From Cytobacillus firmus (lineage in GTDB: Bacteria > Bacillota > Bacilli > Bacillales > Cytobacillaceae), in the NCBI RefSeq assembly GCF_023657595.1, contig NZ_CP098323.1, forward strand, positions 2,628,001 through 2,692,000: 64,000 nt of DNA. The letters run 5' to 3'. Below are positions 1 through 8,647 of the stretch, piece by piece (positions within the stretch are counted from its first letter, which is position 1; every line of letters begins with the position of its first letter). The notes under the pieces were generated by a model. It searched no databases. It saw only the letters and a program-made list of their open reading frames with translations, and was not told the DNA's origin. The position numbers and the translations under genes were made by a program.

Positions 1-134
1 CCTGCATTCCCGCTCCCTATATACCTTATATCCTCTTTAGCCAAATATTTAACCACATAATAAGCTCCAGTTATGCTGCCCAATGCGTAAGAAAAGGCCA
101 TAACGATCAGAGCGGCCCAAACATCTTCGATCAT
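1..134 (-). CDS. PlsY-like glycerol-3-phosphate acyltransferase, 5' part only
   Basis: The first 44 codons of a minus-strand gene that runs off the left edge. The product starts MIEDVWAALIV, has one hydrophobic segment (about residues 6-28) with GS-T-GAYYVVKYL, and then reads DIR-IGSGNAG. PlsY family members have a GS-P-G-L segment followed by the conserved DIR..GSGNxG phosphate-binding loop, so this is a likely acyl-phosphate:glycerol-3-phosphate acyltransferase of membrane phospholipid synthesis. A ribosome binding site (AAGGCGGG) lies about 9 bases upstream of the ATG. Only the N-terminus is visible, so a paralogue of the housekeeping enzyme cannot be excluded. Confidence 0.7.
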   Translation of the reverse strand, partial: MIEDVWAALIVMAFSYALGSITGAYYVVKYLAKEDIRYIGSGNA

Positions 135-330
135 AAAACCAATCCCGCCTTCTACTAATTAAACGATCAAAAAGGGTAAAAAGTTTCATATACTTACAAT
201 TTTACAATCTAACTTTTCAGTTACTCACCTAATTTTACCATTAAACAAGTTGATTGCCAGAGCCTTAAATCATAATTCAGCTATTTTAATGCCAACATTA
301 AATTTTCAGTAAAATAATTATATTTTTGTG

Positions 331-376
331 TTGACATTGTTTATCAATCGCATATAATTTGCATTAAGGCAAAACT
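331..376 (+). promoter_or_regulatory. mnt operon promoter with MntR box
   Basis: TTGACA (331-336) and TATAAT (353-358), 16 bases apart, form a near-consensus sigma-A promoter. TTTGCATTAAGGCAAAACT (358-376) overlaps the -10 box and likely start site and closely resembles the B. subtilis MntR operator. Manganese-loaded MntR would repress the downstream manganese ABC transporter. The rest of 135-475 is AT-rich leader without other features seen. Confidence 0.85.
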
Positions 377-475
377 TTTTAATAAACACATAAATCTTGT
401 CCATATGAAGTTAAATTGTATAAAAACAATTAATTTGAATTCATTTAAGTTTGGAAAATGAAGGAGGATAAAAAA

Positions 476-1222
476 ATGAACGATCCAGCTATCTCCATAC
501 AGGATTTGCACGTCTCCTATTTTGGAAATGAAGCGGTAACTGGTGTCAGCCTATCGGTGAATACCGGGAATCTGGTGGGCATTATCGGACCGAATGGCGC
601 AGGCAAATCAACCTTCCTAAAAGCTATGCTGAATCTCATACCAAAGGATAAAGGTGCAGTAACGGTGCTGGGAAAACCCATTACTGAAGTTCGCAAAAGC
701 ATCGCCTATGTCCCGCAGCGCAATGACATAGACTGGGATTTCCCCATCACAGTGCTTGATGCCGTTCTTATTGGAACCTACCCCCATTTAAAACTGTTCC
801 GGCGTCCAAAGAAGAAGGATAAAGAATGGGCCATGGAATGTCTTCAGCGAGTCGGCATGCAGGAATTCAGCAAAAGACAGATTGGTGAACTGTCAGGCGG
901 CCAGCAGCAGAGAGTTTTTCTGGCGAGAGCTCTTGCCCAGAAAGCCGATCTTTTTTTTCTGGATGAGCCGTTTGTCGGGGTTGATGTATCGAGCGAGGAA
1001 ACGATTGTGAATATTTTGAAGGAGCTGTGCAGACAGGGAAAAACAGTGATTGTCGTACATCATGACTTAAGTAAGGCTAACGATTATTTCAATCAGTTAA
1101 TCCTGCTAAATAAGGAATTGATCAGTTTCGGAACTGTTGAAGAAGTGTTTAAACCTGATGTAATTGCAAAAGCATACCAGGGGCAATTTGCATTTATGAA
1201 TGAGATTGGGGTGTCATTATAA
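476..1222 (+). CDS. mntB: Manganese ABC transporter, ATP-binding protein
   Basis: A 248-residue ATPase of the metal (MZT) ABC family that powers Mn2+ uptake. Walker A GPNGAGKST lies near residue 40, the signature LSGGQQQR near 140, Walker B ADLFFLDEP follows, and the switch histidine is in VVHHD. The ATG at 476 is chosen over an upstream in-frame ATG at 458 because AAGGAGG (461-467) sits 8 bases before it. The stop overlaps the start of the permease gene (TAATG), so the two are translationally coupled. The MntR box upstream supports manganese rather than zinc as substrate. Confidence 0.92.
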   Translation: MNDPAISIQDLHVSYFGNEAVTGVSLSVNTGNLVGIIGPNGAGKSTFLKAMLNLIPKDKGAVTVLGKPITEVRKSIAYVPQRNDIDWDFPITVLDAVLIGTYPHLKLFRRPKKKDKEWAMECLQRVGMQEFSKRQIGELSGGQQQRVFLARALAQKADLFFLDEPFVGVDVSSEETIVNILKELCRQGKTVIVVHHDLSKANDYFNQLILLNKELISFGTVEEVFKPDVIAKAYQGQFAFMNEIGVSL

Positions 1223-2079
1223 TGGCTTTCATTGAAGCGGTGATGCAATATGGTTTTCTGCAAAAAGCGCTATTAACGTCGGTTATGGTAGGAATTATCT
1301 GCGGAGTCATTGGCTGTTTTATCATCCTGAGGGGAATGGCTCTTATGGGAGACGCCATATCACATGCCGTACTTCCCGGCGTCGCCATTTCGTATATGCT
1401 TGGTGTCAACTTCTTCTTCGGGGCAGTGATCAGCGGTGTAATCACGGCGATCGCTATCGGCTTCGTTTCGCAAAACAGCCGGATTAAGCATGATACCTCA
1501 ATTGGCATTATGTTTACGGCCGCATTTGCTTCAGGAATCATTATTATTACAATGCTAAAAAGCAGTACAGATTTGTACCATATTTTATTTGGGAATGTTT
1601 TGGCGGTAAGATCATCCGATATGTGGATCACATTGGGCATCAGCCTGATTGTGTTGGGGGCTGTTTACCTCTTTTACAAGGAATTATTGGTCACATCGTT
1701 TGACCCGACAATGGGCGCAGCTTACGGACTGCCCGTTCGATTCATTCATTATTTCCTAATGACTCTCTTAACGATGGTAACCGTTGCATCCCTCCAGACA
1801 GTAGGCATTGTCCTGGTAGTTGCCATGCTTATCACCCCTGCAGCGTCAGCATATCTTTTAACCGAGCGGCTGTGGGTGATGATTTTCATTGCATCTGGCA
1901 TTGGGGTGATTTCATCCATCGTTGGACTTTACTTCAGCTTCACCTACAACTTAGCTTCAGGAGCAACGATAGTCATCTCATCCACCGCTATTTTCATTCT
2001 CGTTTTCTTATTCTCCCCTAAGCACGGGCTGATATGGAAAACGCTGAAAGTAAAGAAAAAGAGAGCTTCATTAGTTTAA
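1222..2079 (+). CDS. mntC: Manganese ABC transporter, permease
   Basis: A 285-residue ABC-3 family integral membrane protein with about eight hydrophobic segments. It contains the family landmark GDAISHAVLPGVAI near residue 46, which includes the coupling region to the ATPase. It would form the membrane channel for Mn2+ with the ATPase and the lipoprotein flanking it. B. subtilis mntABCD has two permease genes while this operon has one, so the channel is presumably a homodimer. The C-terminal tail is basic and cytoplasmic (KVKKKRAS). Confidence 0.92.
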   Translation: MAFIEAVMQYGFLQKALLTSVMVGIICGVIGCFIILRGMALMGDAISHAVLPGVAISYMLGVNFFFGAVISGVITAIAIGFVSQNSRIKHDTSIGIMFTAAFASGIIIITMLKSSTDLYHILFGNVLAVRSSDMWITLGISLIVLGAVYLFYKELLVTSFDPTMGAAYGLPVRFIHYFLMTLLTMVTVASLQTVGIVLVVAMLITPAASAYLLTERLWVMIFIASGIGVISSIVGLYFSFTYNLASGATIVISSTAIFILVFLFSPKHGLIWKTLKVKKKRASLV

Positions 2080-2113
2080 TTATCATAATATCAAAATTTC
2101 AGGAGGTAAGACT

Positions 2114-3052
2114 ATGATTAAAAAAGGCTTTCTATTATTAGCTGCATCCCTTCTTTCTGTGTTATTCCTGTCAGCCTGTAGCAGCGGTAAGAGCACAACT
2201 GCCAATGATGATGGAAAAATCCACGTTGTCACCACCTATTCGATTGTGTATGACATTGTGAAAAGTGTAGGCGGAGATTTGGTTGAGATTCATAGCCTGG
2301 CACCAATCGGCTCCAATCCCCACGAATATGACCCGCTTCCTGAAGATGTACAAAAAACAACCGATGCAGATGCTGTATTTTATAACGGCCTGAATCTCGA
2401 GGCCGGCAACTCATGGTTCAACAAGCTGATGGAAACGGCCGGAAAAGACGGTGAAGATGCGCCGGTCTTCCTGATGAGCAAAGGAGTTGAGGCCATGCAC
2501 TTAACCACGAAAGGCAAGGAAAGTGAAGAAGATCCCCATGCATGGCTCGACATCCGGAACGGGATCAAATACGCGGAAAATGCCAGAGATGGACTTATTA
2601 AAGCTGATCCAGACAACAAAGAGGTTTACGAAAAAAACGCAGAAAAATATATTGCAAAGCTTCAGGAGCTGCATGATGAAGCGGTCGAACAATTTAATGA
2701 AATTCCAGAAAACGAACGTGTTCTCGTAACAAGTGAAGGCGCTTTTAAATATTTCAGCGAAGCCTACGGATTCCAGGCAGAATACATCTGGGAAATCAAC
2801 CAGGAAAACCAGGGAACACCAGAACAAATTACAAGAATTGTAGATATTATTAATGAAAAAGGAATTACAGGACTATTCCTGGAAACCAGCATAGATGCAA
2901 GAAGCATGGAAGCTGTATCCGATGAAACCAATGTTCCGATCATGGGAAAAGTGTTTACAGACTCTCTGGCAAAGCCGGGTGAAGATGGCGATACGTACAT
3001 CTCGATGATGGAATGGAATATTAAAACCATTAGAGAAGGCTTGACGAAGTAA
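2114..3052 (+). CDS. mntA: Manganese-binding lipoprotein
   Basis: A 312-residue cluster 9 (PsaA/MntA-type) solute-binding lipoprotein. It has a signal peptide ending in the lipobox LSACSSG (Cys about residue 22). The expected metal ligands are visible: His in NPHEYDP, His in DPHAWLD, Glu in TSEGAFKYF and Asp in TDSLA. The H-H-E-D set is typical of Mn/Fe-type rather than Zn-type proteins. AGGAGG lies 9 bases before the ATG. It captures Mn2+ outside the membrane and delivers it to the upstream-encoded permease. Confidence 0.93.
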   Translation: MIKKGFLLLAASLLSVLFLSACSSGKSTTANDDGKIHVVTTYSIVYDIVKSVGGDLVEIHSLAPIGSNPHEYDPLPEDVQKTTDADAVFYNGLNLEAGNSWFNKLMETAGKDGEDAPVFLMSKGVEAMHLTTKGKESEEDPHAWLDIRNGIKYAENARDGLIKADPDNKEVYEKNAEKYIAKLQELHDEAVEQFNEIPENERVLVTSEGAFKYFSEAYGFQAEYIWEINQENQGTPEQITRIVDIINEKGITGLFLETSIDARSMEAVSDETNVPIMGKVFTDSLAKPGEDGDTYISMMEWNIKTIREGLTK

Positions 3053-3085
3053 CAAATAAAAGATTAGTACTGTAAAAAAACCAAA

Positions 3086-3112
3086 GACACCTCTTCCGTT
3101 TGGAGAGGTGTC
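3086..3112. terminator. Bidirectional terminator after mnt operon
   Basis: A perfect 9-bp stem (GACACCTCT / AGAGGTGTC) lies between the convergent manganese lipoprotein and ZIP genes. It is followed by a short T-rich run on the plus strand and A-rich sequence upstream that serves the minus strand. Confidence 0.7.
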
Positions 3113-3154
3113 CATTTTCATAATAAATGACATGACAAAAGCACTGCACCCAAA

Positions 3155-3895
3155 TTATCTGAACCATTCTGTTAAAACCACCATGGAGAGAAAACCCATA
3201 ATAAAAGCCAGTGTAGATGCCCTCTCATTCCCATCTCCATGGCTTTCAGGTATCAATTCTTTATAGACCACATAGAGCATAGAGCCTGCTGCGAAAGCAA
3301 GTCCATAAGGAATGATATATTCAAAGGATCCGCCCAAAAACATCCCTATTAATCCGGCACATAATTCTATCATTCCTGTCAGGGCCGCAAATAAAATGGC
3401 TTTGAACCTGCTGATATTCTGTGTAACCAGGAATAAGGCCACCAGGAATCCGTCAGGGACATTTTGAAGTCCAATTGCAAAAGCTACAAGCGGCCCCAGA
3501 TCCTGGCTGCTGCTTACATTGCTTATTCCGACTGACAGACCTTCAGGCAAATTATGAAGTGACATCGCTATTAAAAACAATAATACAACACGTGCATGCT
3601 TCGATGAATGACGGGAATTGTCCAAATCAACATGCGGGATAACACTTTCCAGCAAGGTCAGTACAAAAGTTCCAACTAATATTCCAATGACCAAGACAGC
3701 AAGATTAGAAAGCTTAATAGCTGATGGAATTAGACCATAAGCGGAAGCTGCCACCATAATTCCAGCCGTATAGGCAAGCAGTACATCCTTGCCTTTGTGG
3801 GAAATATCTTTTATTAAAAAAATTGGCAGTGCTCCTAAGCCTGTACAAAGCGAAGAAAAAAGAATAGGCATCAATGACATGGTAATCCTCCGCAA
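3155..3895 (-). CDS. ZIP family metal transporter
   Basis: A 246-residue membrane protein of the ZIP family with about eight membrane segments. The two signature metal-binding helices are clear: HNLPEGLSVGI in helix 4 (near residue 114) and QNVPDGFLVAL in helix 5 (near 144). The cytoplasmic loop between helices 3 and 4 is His-containing (HVDLDNSRHSSKHAR). ZIP proteins move Zn, Mn or Fe into the cytosol. Placement between a manganese ABC operon and an MntR-like gene suggests transition-metal homeostasis, but the substrate cannot be read from sequence. It is divergent from the regulator at 4012. Confidence 0.88.
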   Translation of the reverse strand: MRRITMSLMPILFSSLCTGLGALPIFLIKDISHKGKDVLLAYTAGIMVAASAYGLIPSAIKLSNLAVLVIGILVGTFVLTLLESVIPHVDLDNSRHSSKHARVVLLFLIAMSLHNLPEGLSVGISNVSSSQDLGPLVAFAIGLQNVPDGFLVALFLVTQNISRFKAILFAALTGMIELCAGLIGMFLGGSFEYIIPYGLAFAAGSMLYVVYKELIPESHGDGNERASTLAFIMGFLSMVVLTEWFR

Positions 3896-3912
3896 CCTTA
3901 TTATTTCATCAT

Positions 3913-3933
3913 ATGTTTAATTTTATTGAACAT
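3913..3933. promoter_or_regulatory. Palindrome in ZIP/regulator intergenic region
   Basis: ATGTTTAAT and ATTGAACAT are inverted (one mismatch) around a TTT spacer, between the divergent ZIP gene and the MntR-like regulator. It does not resemble the MntR box near 358. It is a plausible operator for the divergent regulator; no binding evidence exists. Confidence 0.4.
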
Positions 3934-4011
3934 GCTTCCCTTTACTTAAACTTCTCTGTAAAGCATAAACAGGTTCCCATTCTTTAATTTAAGAATTGAA
4001 GGTGAAATGTC

Positions 4012-4386
4012 TTGGAGCTAAAAAGCATAAAAAGATATGTAATAGAGATATATAAATTAGAAAGAAAATATGGACATGCGACTATATCAGATATTGCGGG
4101 CTTGCTTAATGTGACCGTTTCGTCTGCTTCAAAAATGGCTGCAAAACTAAAAAAATGCGGTTTCGTACATTTCCAGCCGTACAGAACAGTCACATTAACG
4201 GAAAAAGGATTAGAAATTGGAAGCCAGCTGGAGCATACCCATAAGACATTGATTGAGTTTTATCAATATATTGGAGTTAAAGAAGAAAAGATTATGGAGG
4301 AAGTAAAAGAAATAGGAGTCTATATTAGTCCAGAAGTGACCACAAAGATTAAGAGCTTTTTAGAGTCCAGAATAAAGGACGTTTGA
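4012..4386 (+). CDS. MntR/DtxR-like regulator lacking most metal ligands
   Basis: A 124-residue winged-helix protein that aligns without gaps to B. subtilis MntR as recalled (shared SDIA..L.V..SS..KM..KL, the wing YR...LT.KG..IG, and the dimer helix with IGV.EEKI). MntR binds Mn2+ through D8, E11, H77, E99, E102 and H103. Here these positions are R, I, H, K, G and V, so only H77 remains. The protein is also shorter than MntR (142 aa) at its C-terminus. The start is TTG with AAGGTG seven bases upstream. It probably binds DNA without Mn control, or responds to another signal; the neighbouring ZIP gene is a likely target. Confidence 0.8.
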   Translation: MELKSIKRYVIEIYKLERKYGHATISDIAGLLNVTVSSASKMAAKLKKCGFVHFQPYRTVTLTEKGLEIGSQLEHTHKTLIEFYQYIGVKEEKIMEEVKEIGVYISPEVTTKIKSFLESRIKDV

Positions 4387-4467
4387 GGAATTAGTTATCT
4401 AAGCTTTCATTTATTCATCCAAATCAACACAGTTTCTATCAATGCAAAAATGTTAAAAATGAAAAAC

Positions 4468-4492
4468 AGCCTATTCCCGATTGGAATAGGCT
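4468..4492 (-). terminator. Terminator of xylose operon
   Basis: AGCCTATTCC and GGAATAGGCT form a perfect 10-bp stem. On the minus strand it is followed by GTTTTTC, just after the xylose transporter stop codon. Confidence 0.8.
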
Positions 4493-4500
4493 AATTCATC

Positions 4501-5901
4501 TCAAGCAGTCTTTCTCCAGAAATTCTCCATATTCTCAAGAGTCTTCCCTTTCGTTTCAGGTATAAACTTCCATACAAAAATGGCTGAAAGAACACTCATC
4601 AGTCCATAGAAGCCGTAAGTTAAGCCGCCGCTGAATTCCATCATCATCGGATAAGTCGATGAAATGAAATAGTTTGCGGCCCATTGCGCTGCTACAGCTA
4701 CCGCAACTGCCTGTCCGCGGATTTTGTTAGGGAAAATTTCCGAGATCAATACCCAGCAGATCGGCCCCCATGAAAGCATGAAAGACGCTGTGTAAACAAT
4801 GATAAAAATTAACGTGCCCATGCCGATTATATTGGAAAAAGCCATTCCTGCAACACCAAACATCCCGATTGCCATTCCAATGGATCCTGTAATTAATAAT
4901 GGCTTGCGCCCCCATTTATCTACAGTTAAAATGGCCACAACTGTAAAGATGACATTTATGATACCCATGACAATCGTTTGCAGCATCGAGGCATCCTTTG
5001 CTGCTCCCATGCTTTCAAAGATACGCGGTGCATAGTAGAGAGCCACATTAATTCCGACGAATTGCTGGAATACAGACAGCAGAATTCCTATTACAATCAC
5101 TAATTTTCCATATGCAAACAGCTTTTCTGCCGGAACATTAGCTGAGGCTGCCACCGACTTTTTGATTTCACCCAGGATCGTTTTTGCCTCGCTTGCACCA
5201 TTAATTTTTGTAAGGACTGCTAGAGCCTTATCATCATGATTTTTAATGGCCAGGTAACGGGGTGTCTCCGGAACCAGGAGCAGCAGCAGACCAAAAGCAA
5301 GTGCCGGAATAGCTTCTGATGCAAACATGTACCTCCAGCCAACATCATTGATCCATTCCAATGGACGGCCGCTGGCAATGCCCCAGTTGACAAAGTACAC
5401 GACAAGCATCCCGAAAATGATCATAAATTGATTGAATGAAACCAGGCGTCCGCGGATATCGGCAGGTGCAATTTCACCGATATACATCGGAACAATGGCT
5501 GACGCCAAGCCTACCCCAATACCGCCAATAATGCGATAAAGATTAAAAGTCAGCAATAAAGAGATGGTCGGTTCCCCTTTAGTGAAAAATAAAAATTCAG
5601 GAAAAGCCGAGCCTAAAGCAGATAAGAAGAAAAGAACAGCTGCAGCAATAAGCGAGTTTTTGCGCCCAAACTTCGACGCAAAATAACCGGATATTAAACC
5701 GCCAATTATACAGCCAATTAAGGCACTGGAGGTTGTCGCCCCATGAGCCAGCGACCCTAATCCCAAACTCTCGATCAAATAAATTTCCAGTGACTTTTCA
5801 GCTCCTGAAATAACTGCTGTATCATATCCGAAAAGCAAACCGCCTATCGCAGCAACCAATGTAAGTGAACCAATATAAAGAGAGTTCCGATTCTGTTTCA
5901 T
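4501..5901 (-). CDS. xylE: D-xylose:H+ symporter (MFS sugar porter)
   Basis: A 466-residue, 12-segment MFS sugar porter very close to E. coli XylE. Landmarks are GGLLFGYDTAVISG (with the proton-coupling Asp), RIIGGIGVG, the sugar-porter motif in helix 5-6 (VSFNQF), FQQFVGIN in helix 7, SWGPICWVL in helix 10 with the substrate-contacting Trp, AAQW, and the terminal PETKGKTLE motif. XylE sugar contacts Q168, Q288/Q289, N294, W392 and Q415 all have counterparts. It is the last gene of a xylA-xylB-galM-xylE operon. No ribosome binding site precedes its ATG; translation may depend on a short upstream ORF (see 5907-5957). Confidence 0.93.
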   Translation of the reverse strand: MKQNRNSLYIGSLTLVAAIGGLLFGYDTAVISGAEKSLEIYLIESLGLGSLAHGATTSSALIGCIIGGLISGYFASKFGRKNSLIAAAVLFFLSALGSAFPEFLFFTKGEPTISLLLTFNLYRIIGGIGVGLASAIVPMYIGEIAPADIRGRLVSFNQFMIIFGMLVVYFVNWGIASGRPLEWINDVGWRYMFASEAIPALAFGLLLLLVPETPRYLAIKNHDDKALAVLTKINGASEAKTILGEIKKSVAASANVPAEKLFAYGKLVIVIGILLSVFQQFVGINVALYYAPRIFESMGAAKDASMLQTIVMGIINVIFTVVAILTVDKWGRKPLLITGSIGMAIGMFGVAGMAFSNIIGMGTLIFIIVYTASFMLSWGPICWVLISEIFPNKIRGQAVAVAVAAQWAANYFISSTYPMMMEFSGGLTYGFYGLMSVLSAIFVWKFIPETKGKTLENMENFWRKTA

Positions 5902-5906
5902 AGTTT

Positions 5907-5957
5907 TTAAAGACAGATTTGAACCAGGATAGAGCGCTTACAATTCCCTATTTTCAA
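5907..5957 (-). CDS. Possible 16-codon leader ORF before xylE
   Basis: AAAGGAG (5969-5975) is the only good ribosome binding site between galM and xylE. It precedes a TTG-initiated 16-residue ORF (MKIGNCKRSILVQICL) that stops 5 bases before the xylE ATG. xylE has no Shine-Dalgarno of its own, so coupling or reinitiation through this ORF is plausible. The spacing to TTG (11 bases) is long, so this is tentative. Confidence 0.35.
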   Translation of the reverse strand: MKIGNCKRSILVQICL

Positions 5958-5967
5958 ATCTATCTTT
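5910..5967 (-). promoter_or_regulatory. Inverted repeat and cre-like site before xylE
   Basis: AAAGACAGATTTGAA and TTCAAATCTATCTTT are inverted (one mismatch) around a 28-base loop. The loop contains, on the minus strand, TGTAAGCGCTCTAT (5929-5942), a CcpA cre match except for its last two bases. It may be an internal catabolite-controlled site or an RNA fold that gates xylE translation. Confidence 0.4.
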
Positions 5968-5988
5968 ACTCCTTTCTATTCGAAATGA

Positions 5989-7023
5989 TTAAACAACGTG
6001 AAACTTGAAACTTGTTTTTGTTTTATAGACTTCATTTTTCTCCAGGACAATAGAAGGAAAATGTTCATGATGAACAGAATCAGGCGGACATTGTGTTTCG
6101 AGACATAGGCCTAAATGGCTTTTTGACTGAACACCCCTGATTTTAAAATCGCTTCCAAGCATGTTCGCTGTATATAAAACAACACTAGGCCTGTCCGTTT
6201 CCACAGCCAATTTTCGTCCGCTTGCAGAATCCACTACAGTCATTTCACCTGAATTCAATAGAAATGGATGATCATAGCCTCCGCCCGCAAGCATGTTCTG
6301 CGGATGTCCGGATTTTACGCCTTCTTTGATTTTCTTACCAGCCCTAAAATCAAACGGGGTATTTTCAACATGTATGAATTCCCCGGTAGGAATCAATGTT
6401 TCATCAAGCTCCAGAAAGTGATCACTTTTTATTGTCACCTCGTGTTCAAGAATGTCCCGCTTTAAGTCTCCGCTCAGGTTAAAATAAGTATGGTTTGTCA
6501 GATTGATGATCGTTTTTATATCAGATATCGCTTCATAACTAATGACCAGTTCATTATCATTGTTCAGTGTATAGTTTACCGTTACCTCAAGTGTCCCGGG
6601 ATACCCTTCTTCTCCATCCGGACTTATATAGGAGAACTTGATGTTTGCCTCATTCAAGCCCTTTTCGGCGGCCGAGTCCCAAATCACTTGGTGAAAACCT
6701 GCACCTCCATGAAGGTGGTGTTCCCCATCATTTTTCGGCAGACTATACGCAGTTCCATCAAGTGTGAAGTCCGACCCTGCTATCCTTCCGGCAACCCTTC
6801 CGATAATTGCGCCGAAGAATGGTGAATGATTTATATATTCTTCAAGTGTGTCAAAACCCAGGATCACATTCTCTATATTTCCTTCACGATCAGGGACAGA
6901 TATTCCCGTAATGATTCCCCCGTAGTCGATACACGATACGCTCATTCCATGATCATTGCTGATTGTATAAGATTTAATTATGTGTCCATTCAACTCGCCA
7001 AAGATACTTTCAGTTATGTTCAT
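5989..7023 (-). CDS. galM: Aldose 1-epimerase
   Basis: A 344-residue galactose mutarotase-like protein interconverting alpha and beta anomers of aldoses. Family motifs are NHTYFNLSG (catalytic His) and the region FDFR, GGGYDHPFLL, and the C-terminal LCLETQ with the catalytic Glu. The ATG at 7023 is preferred to a TTG at 7038 because GAGGGAG lies just before it. It sits between xylB and xylE, which suggests it supplies the alpha-D-xylopyranose anomer that xylose isomerase uses. Confidence 0.9.
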   Translation of the reverse strand: MNITESIFGELNGHIIKSYTISNDHGMSVSCIDYGGIITGISVPDREGNIENVILGFDTLEEYINHSPFFGAIIGRVAGRIAGSDFTLDGTAYSLPKNDGEHHLHGGAGFHQVIWDSAAEKGLNEANIKFSYISPDGEEGYPGTLEVTVNYTLNNDNELVISYEAISDIKTIINLTNHTYFNLSGDLKRDILEHEVTIKSDHFLELDETLIPTGEFIHVENTPFDFRAGKKIKEGVKSGHPQNMLAGGGYDHPFLLNSGEMTVVDSASGRKLAVETDRPSVVLYTANMLGSDFKIRGVQSKSHLGLCLETQCPPDSVHHEHFPSIVLEKNEVYKTKTSFKFHVV

Positions 7024-7044
7024 GTCCTTCTCCCTCAAGACAGC

Positions 7045-8547
7045 TTACTTTTTCCTGAAACCGGCCAATCCCTCATTCAGTTTTCTGGTTTGTACATAAA
7101 CCTCTTTGTATAACTGGAAAAGCTCCTGATATTTCTTAACGTTTTCAGGTATCGGCACATACGTTTTTTCGTATGAAATGAAGTCATCAGCACAGGCTTC
7201 CAGAGATTCATACCACTTGCATCCGTATGCCGCGAGCATTGCCGCACCTACAGCAGGGCCTTGCTCACTTGAAAGCTTTACAATGGTGCTATTGAAGATA
7301 TCTGCCTGTATTTGCAGCCAGGCATCACTTTTGGCTCCGCCGCCGATTGAAATGACGGTATCGATCAGCTTGCCGCTTTCCCTGAATATTTCAATTGATT
7401 CATTTAATGAAAAGGTAATTCCTTCAATGACCGATCGTACAAAGTCGTTTCGATTATGTGAAGAGTCCATGCCGATAAAGCTTCCCCTAATTTGTGAATC
7501 TGCATATGGCGTTCGCTCGCCGGCCAGATATGGGGTAAACAATAGACCATTCGATCCAATCGGAACCTCGCTTATTTCAGCCAGCAGGGAGTCAAATGAA
7601 TCCTTTTCTGCAAACGTATTTTTAAACCAGCTCAAACTATGTCCCGCTGCCAGGGTTACACCCATTGTGTAGTAGGCATTTTCTTCACCATGATTAAAAT
7701 AATGGACCTTCCCCTGAAAATCCTTGTCATTTTGTTCTTCATAGGATAAAACGACCCCTGATGTGCCAATGCTGCATAATGTTTTGCCTTTTGACAGAAT
7801 TCCTGAACCGATCGCACCGCAGGCATTGTCAGCTCCTCCTGCAAATACCTTCGTTAAAGGAGATAATCCCGTCTTCTCAGCAATCTCAGGCTTTAAAGTC
7901 CCTACACTTTCATGAGATTCAACAAGTGGCGGACAGATGTTTATATCAATCCCTGTCAGCTTGCACATCTCTTCACTCCACATTTTCCGGCCGGCGTCCA
8001 AGAGCAAAGTGCCCGCGGCATCGCTATATTCACTATGAATCTTTCCAGTCAGTTTAAAACGCAGATAATCTTTAGGGAGTAAAAATACAGCCGCTTTTTC
8101 AAATACTTCAGGCTCATATTGCTTCACCCAAAGTAATTTTGGTAATGTAAAACCTTCCAGTGCAGGATTCTTTGTGATTTCCAGCAGTCGCTTCTCACCA
8201 GCCAAGTCATAGATCTGCTTACACTGCTCTGTTGTACGTGTATCATTCCAAAGGATCGCATTTCGCAAAACATGATACTCTTCATCAAGAAGAACAAGAC
8301 CGTGCATTTGTCCTGAAAAACTGATTCCCTGTATGTCTTCCGCATCTCCATCGAATTGTTCTGTAAGTTCTTTAAGAGCATCGACTGTTTTATCAGCCCA
8401 TTCAGCAGGATCCTGTTCACTATAACCCGACTTTCCATGAATGAGCGGATAAGACCTGGAAACTTCGCTGCATACTTCTCCCTTTTGATTCATTAATAAA
8501 ACTTTTACCGAGCTCGTGCCAAGGTCAATCCCGATTACATATTTCAT
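7045..8547 (-). CDS. xylB: Xylulokinase
   Basis: A 500-residue FGGY-family kinase that phosphorylates D-xylulose to xylulose 5-phosphate, the entry point to the pentose phosphate pathway. It begins YVIGIDLGTSSVKVLL (phosphate 1 motif), has the MHGLV and WNDTRT substrate-contact segments, FAGGADNACGAIG with the catalytic Asp, the FGGY signature region GERTPYADSQIRGSFIG, and the adenosine motif IGGGAKSD. Length matches B. subtilis XylB (499). It is the second gene of the xyl operon, separated from xylA by a hairpin. Confidence 0.96.
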   Translation of the reverse strand: MKYVIGIDLGTSSVKVLLMNQKGEVCSEVSRSYPLIHGKSGYSEQDPAEWADKTVDALKELTEQFDGDAEDIQGISFSGQMHGLVLLDEEYHVLRNAILWNDTRTTEQCKQIYDLAGEKRLLEITKNPALEGFTLPKLLWVKQYEPEVFEKAAVFLLPKDYLRFKLTGKIHSEYSDAAGTLLLDAGRKMWSEEMCKLTGIDINICPPLVESHESVGTLKPEIAEKTGLSPLTKVFAGGADNACGAIGSGILSKGKTLCSIGTSGVVLSYEEQNDKDFQGKVHYFNHGEENAYYTMGVTLAAGHSLSWFKNTFAEKDSFDSLLAEISEVPIGSNGLLFTPYLAGERTPYADSQIRGSFIGMDSSHNRNDFVRSVIEGITFSLNESIEIFRESGKLIDTVISIGGGAKSDAWLQIQADIFNSTIVKLSSEQGPAVGAAMLAAYGCKWYESLEACADDFISYEKTYVPIPENVKKYQELFQLYKEVYVQTRKLNEGLAGFRKK

Positions 8548-8591
8548 GGCTGATCATCCTTTTGATAAATGAAATGTATGCTATTTTTTAA

Positions 8592-8628
8592 AAATGTACT
8601 GGGACACTTTCGTGTTCCCAGTACATTT
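8592..8628 (-). terminator. Hairpin between xylA and xylB
   Basis: A long stem (ATGTACTGGGA with its complement, extended by CAC/GTG past one bulge) is followed on the minus strand by TTTTT. It probably acts as a partial terminator or mRNA-stabilising end that sets xylA expression above the rest of the operon. Confidence 0.7.
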
Positions 8629-8647
8629 AATCTTTTCTATTAATCTC

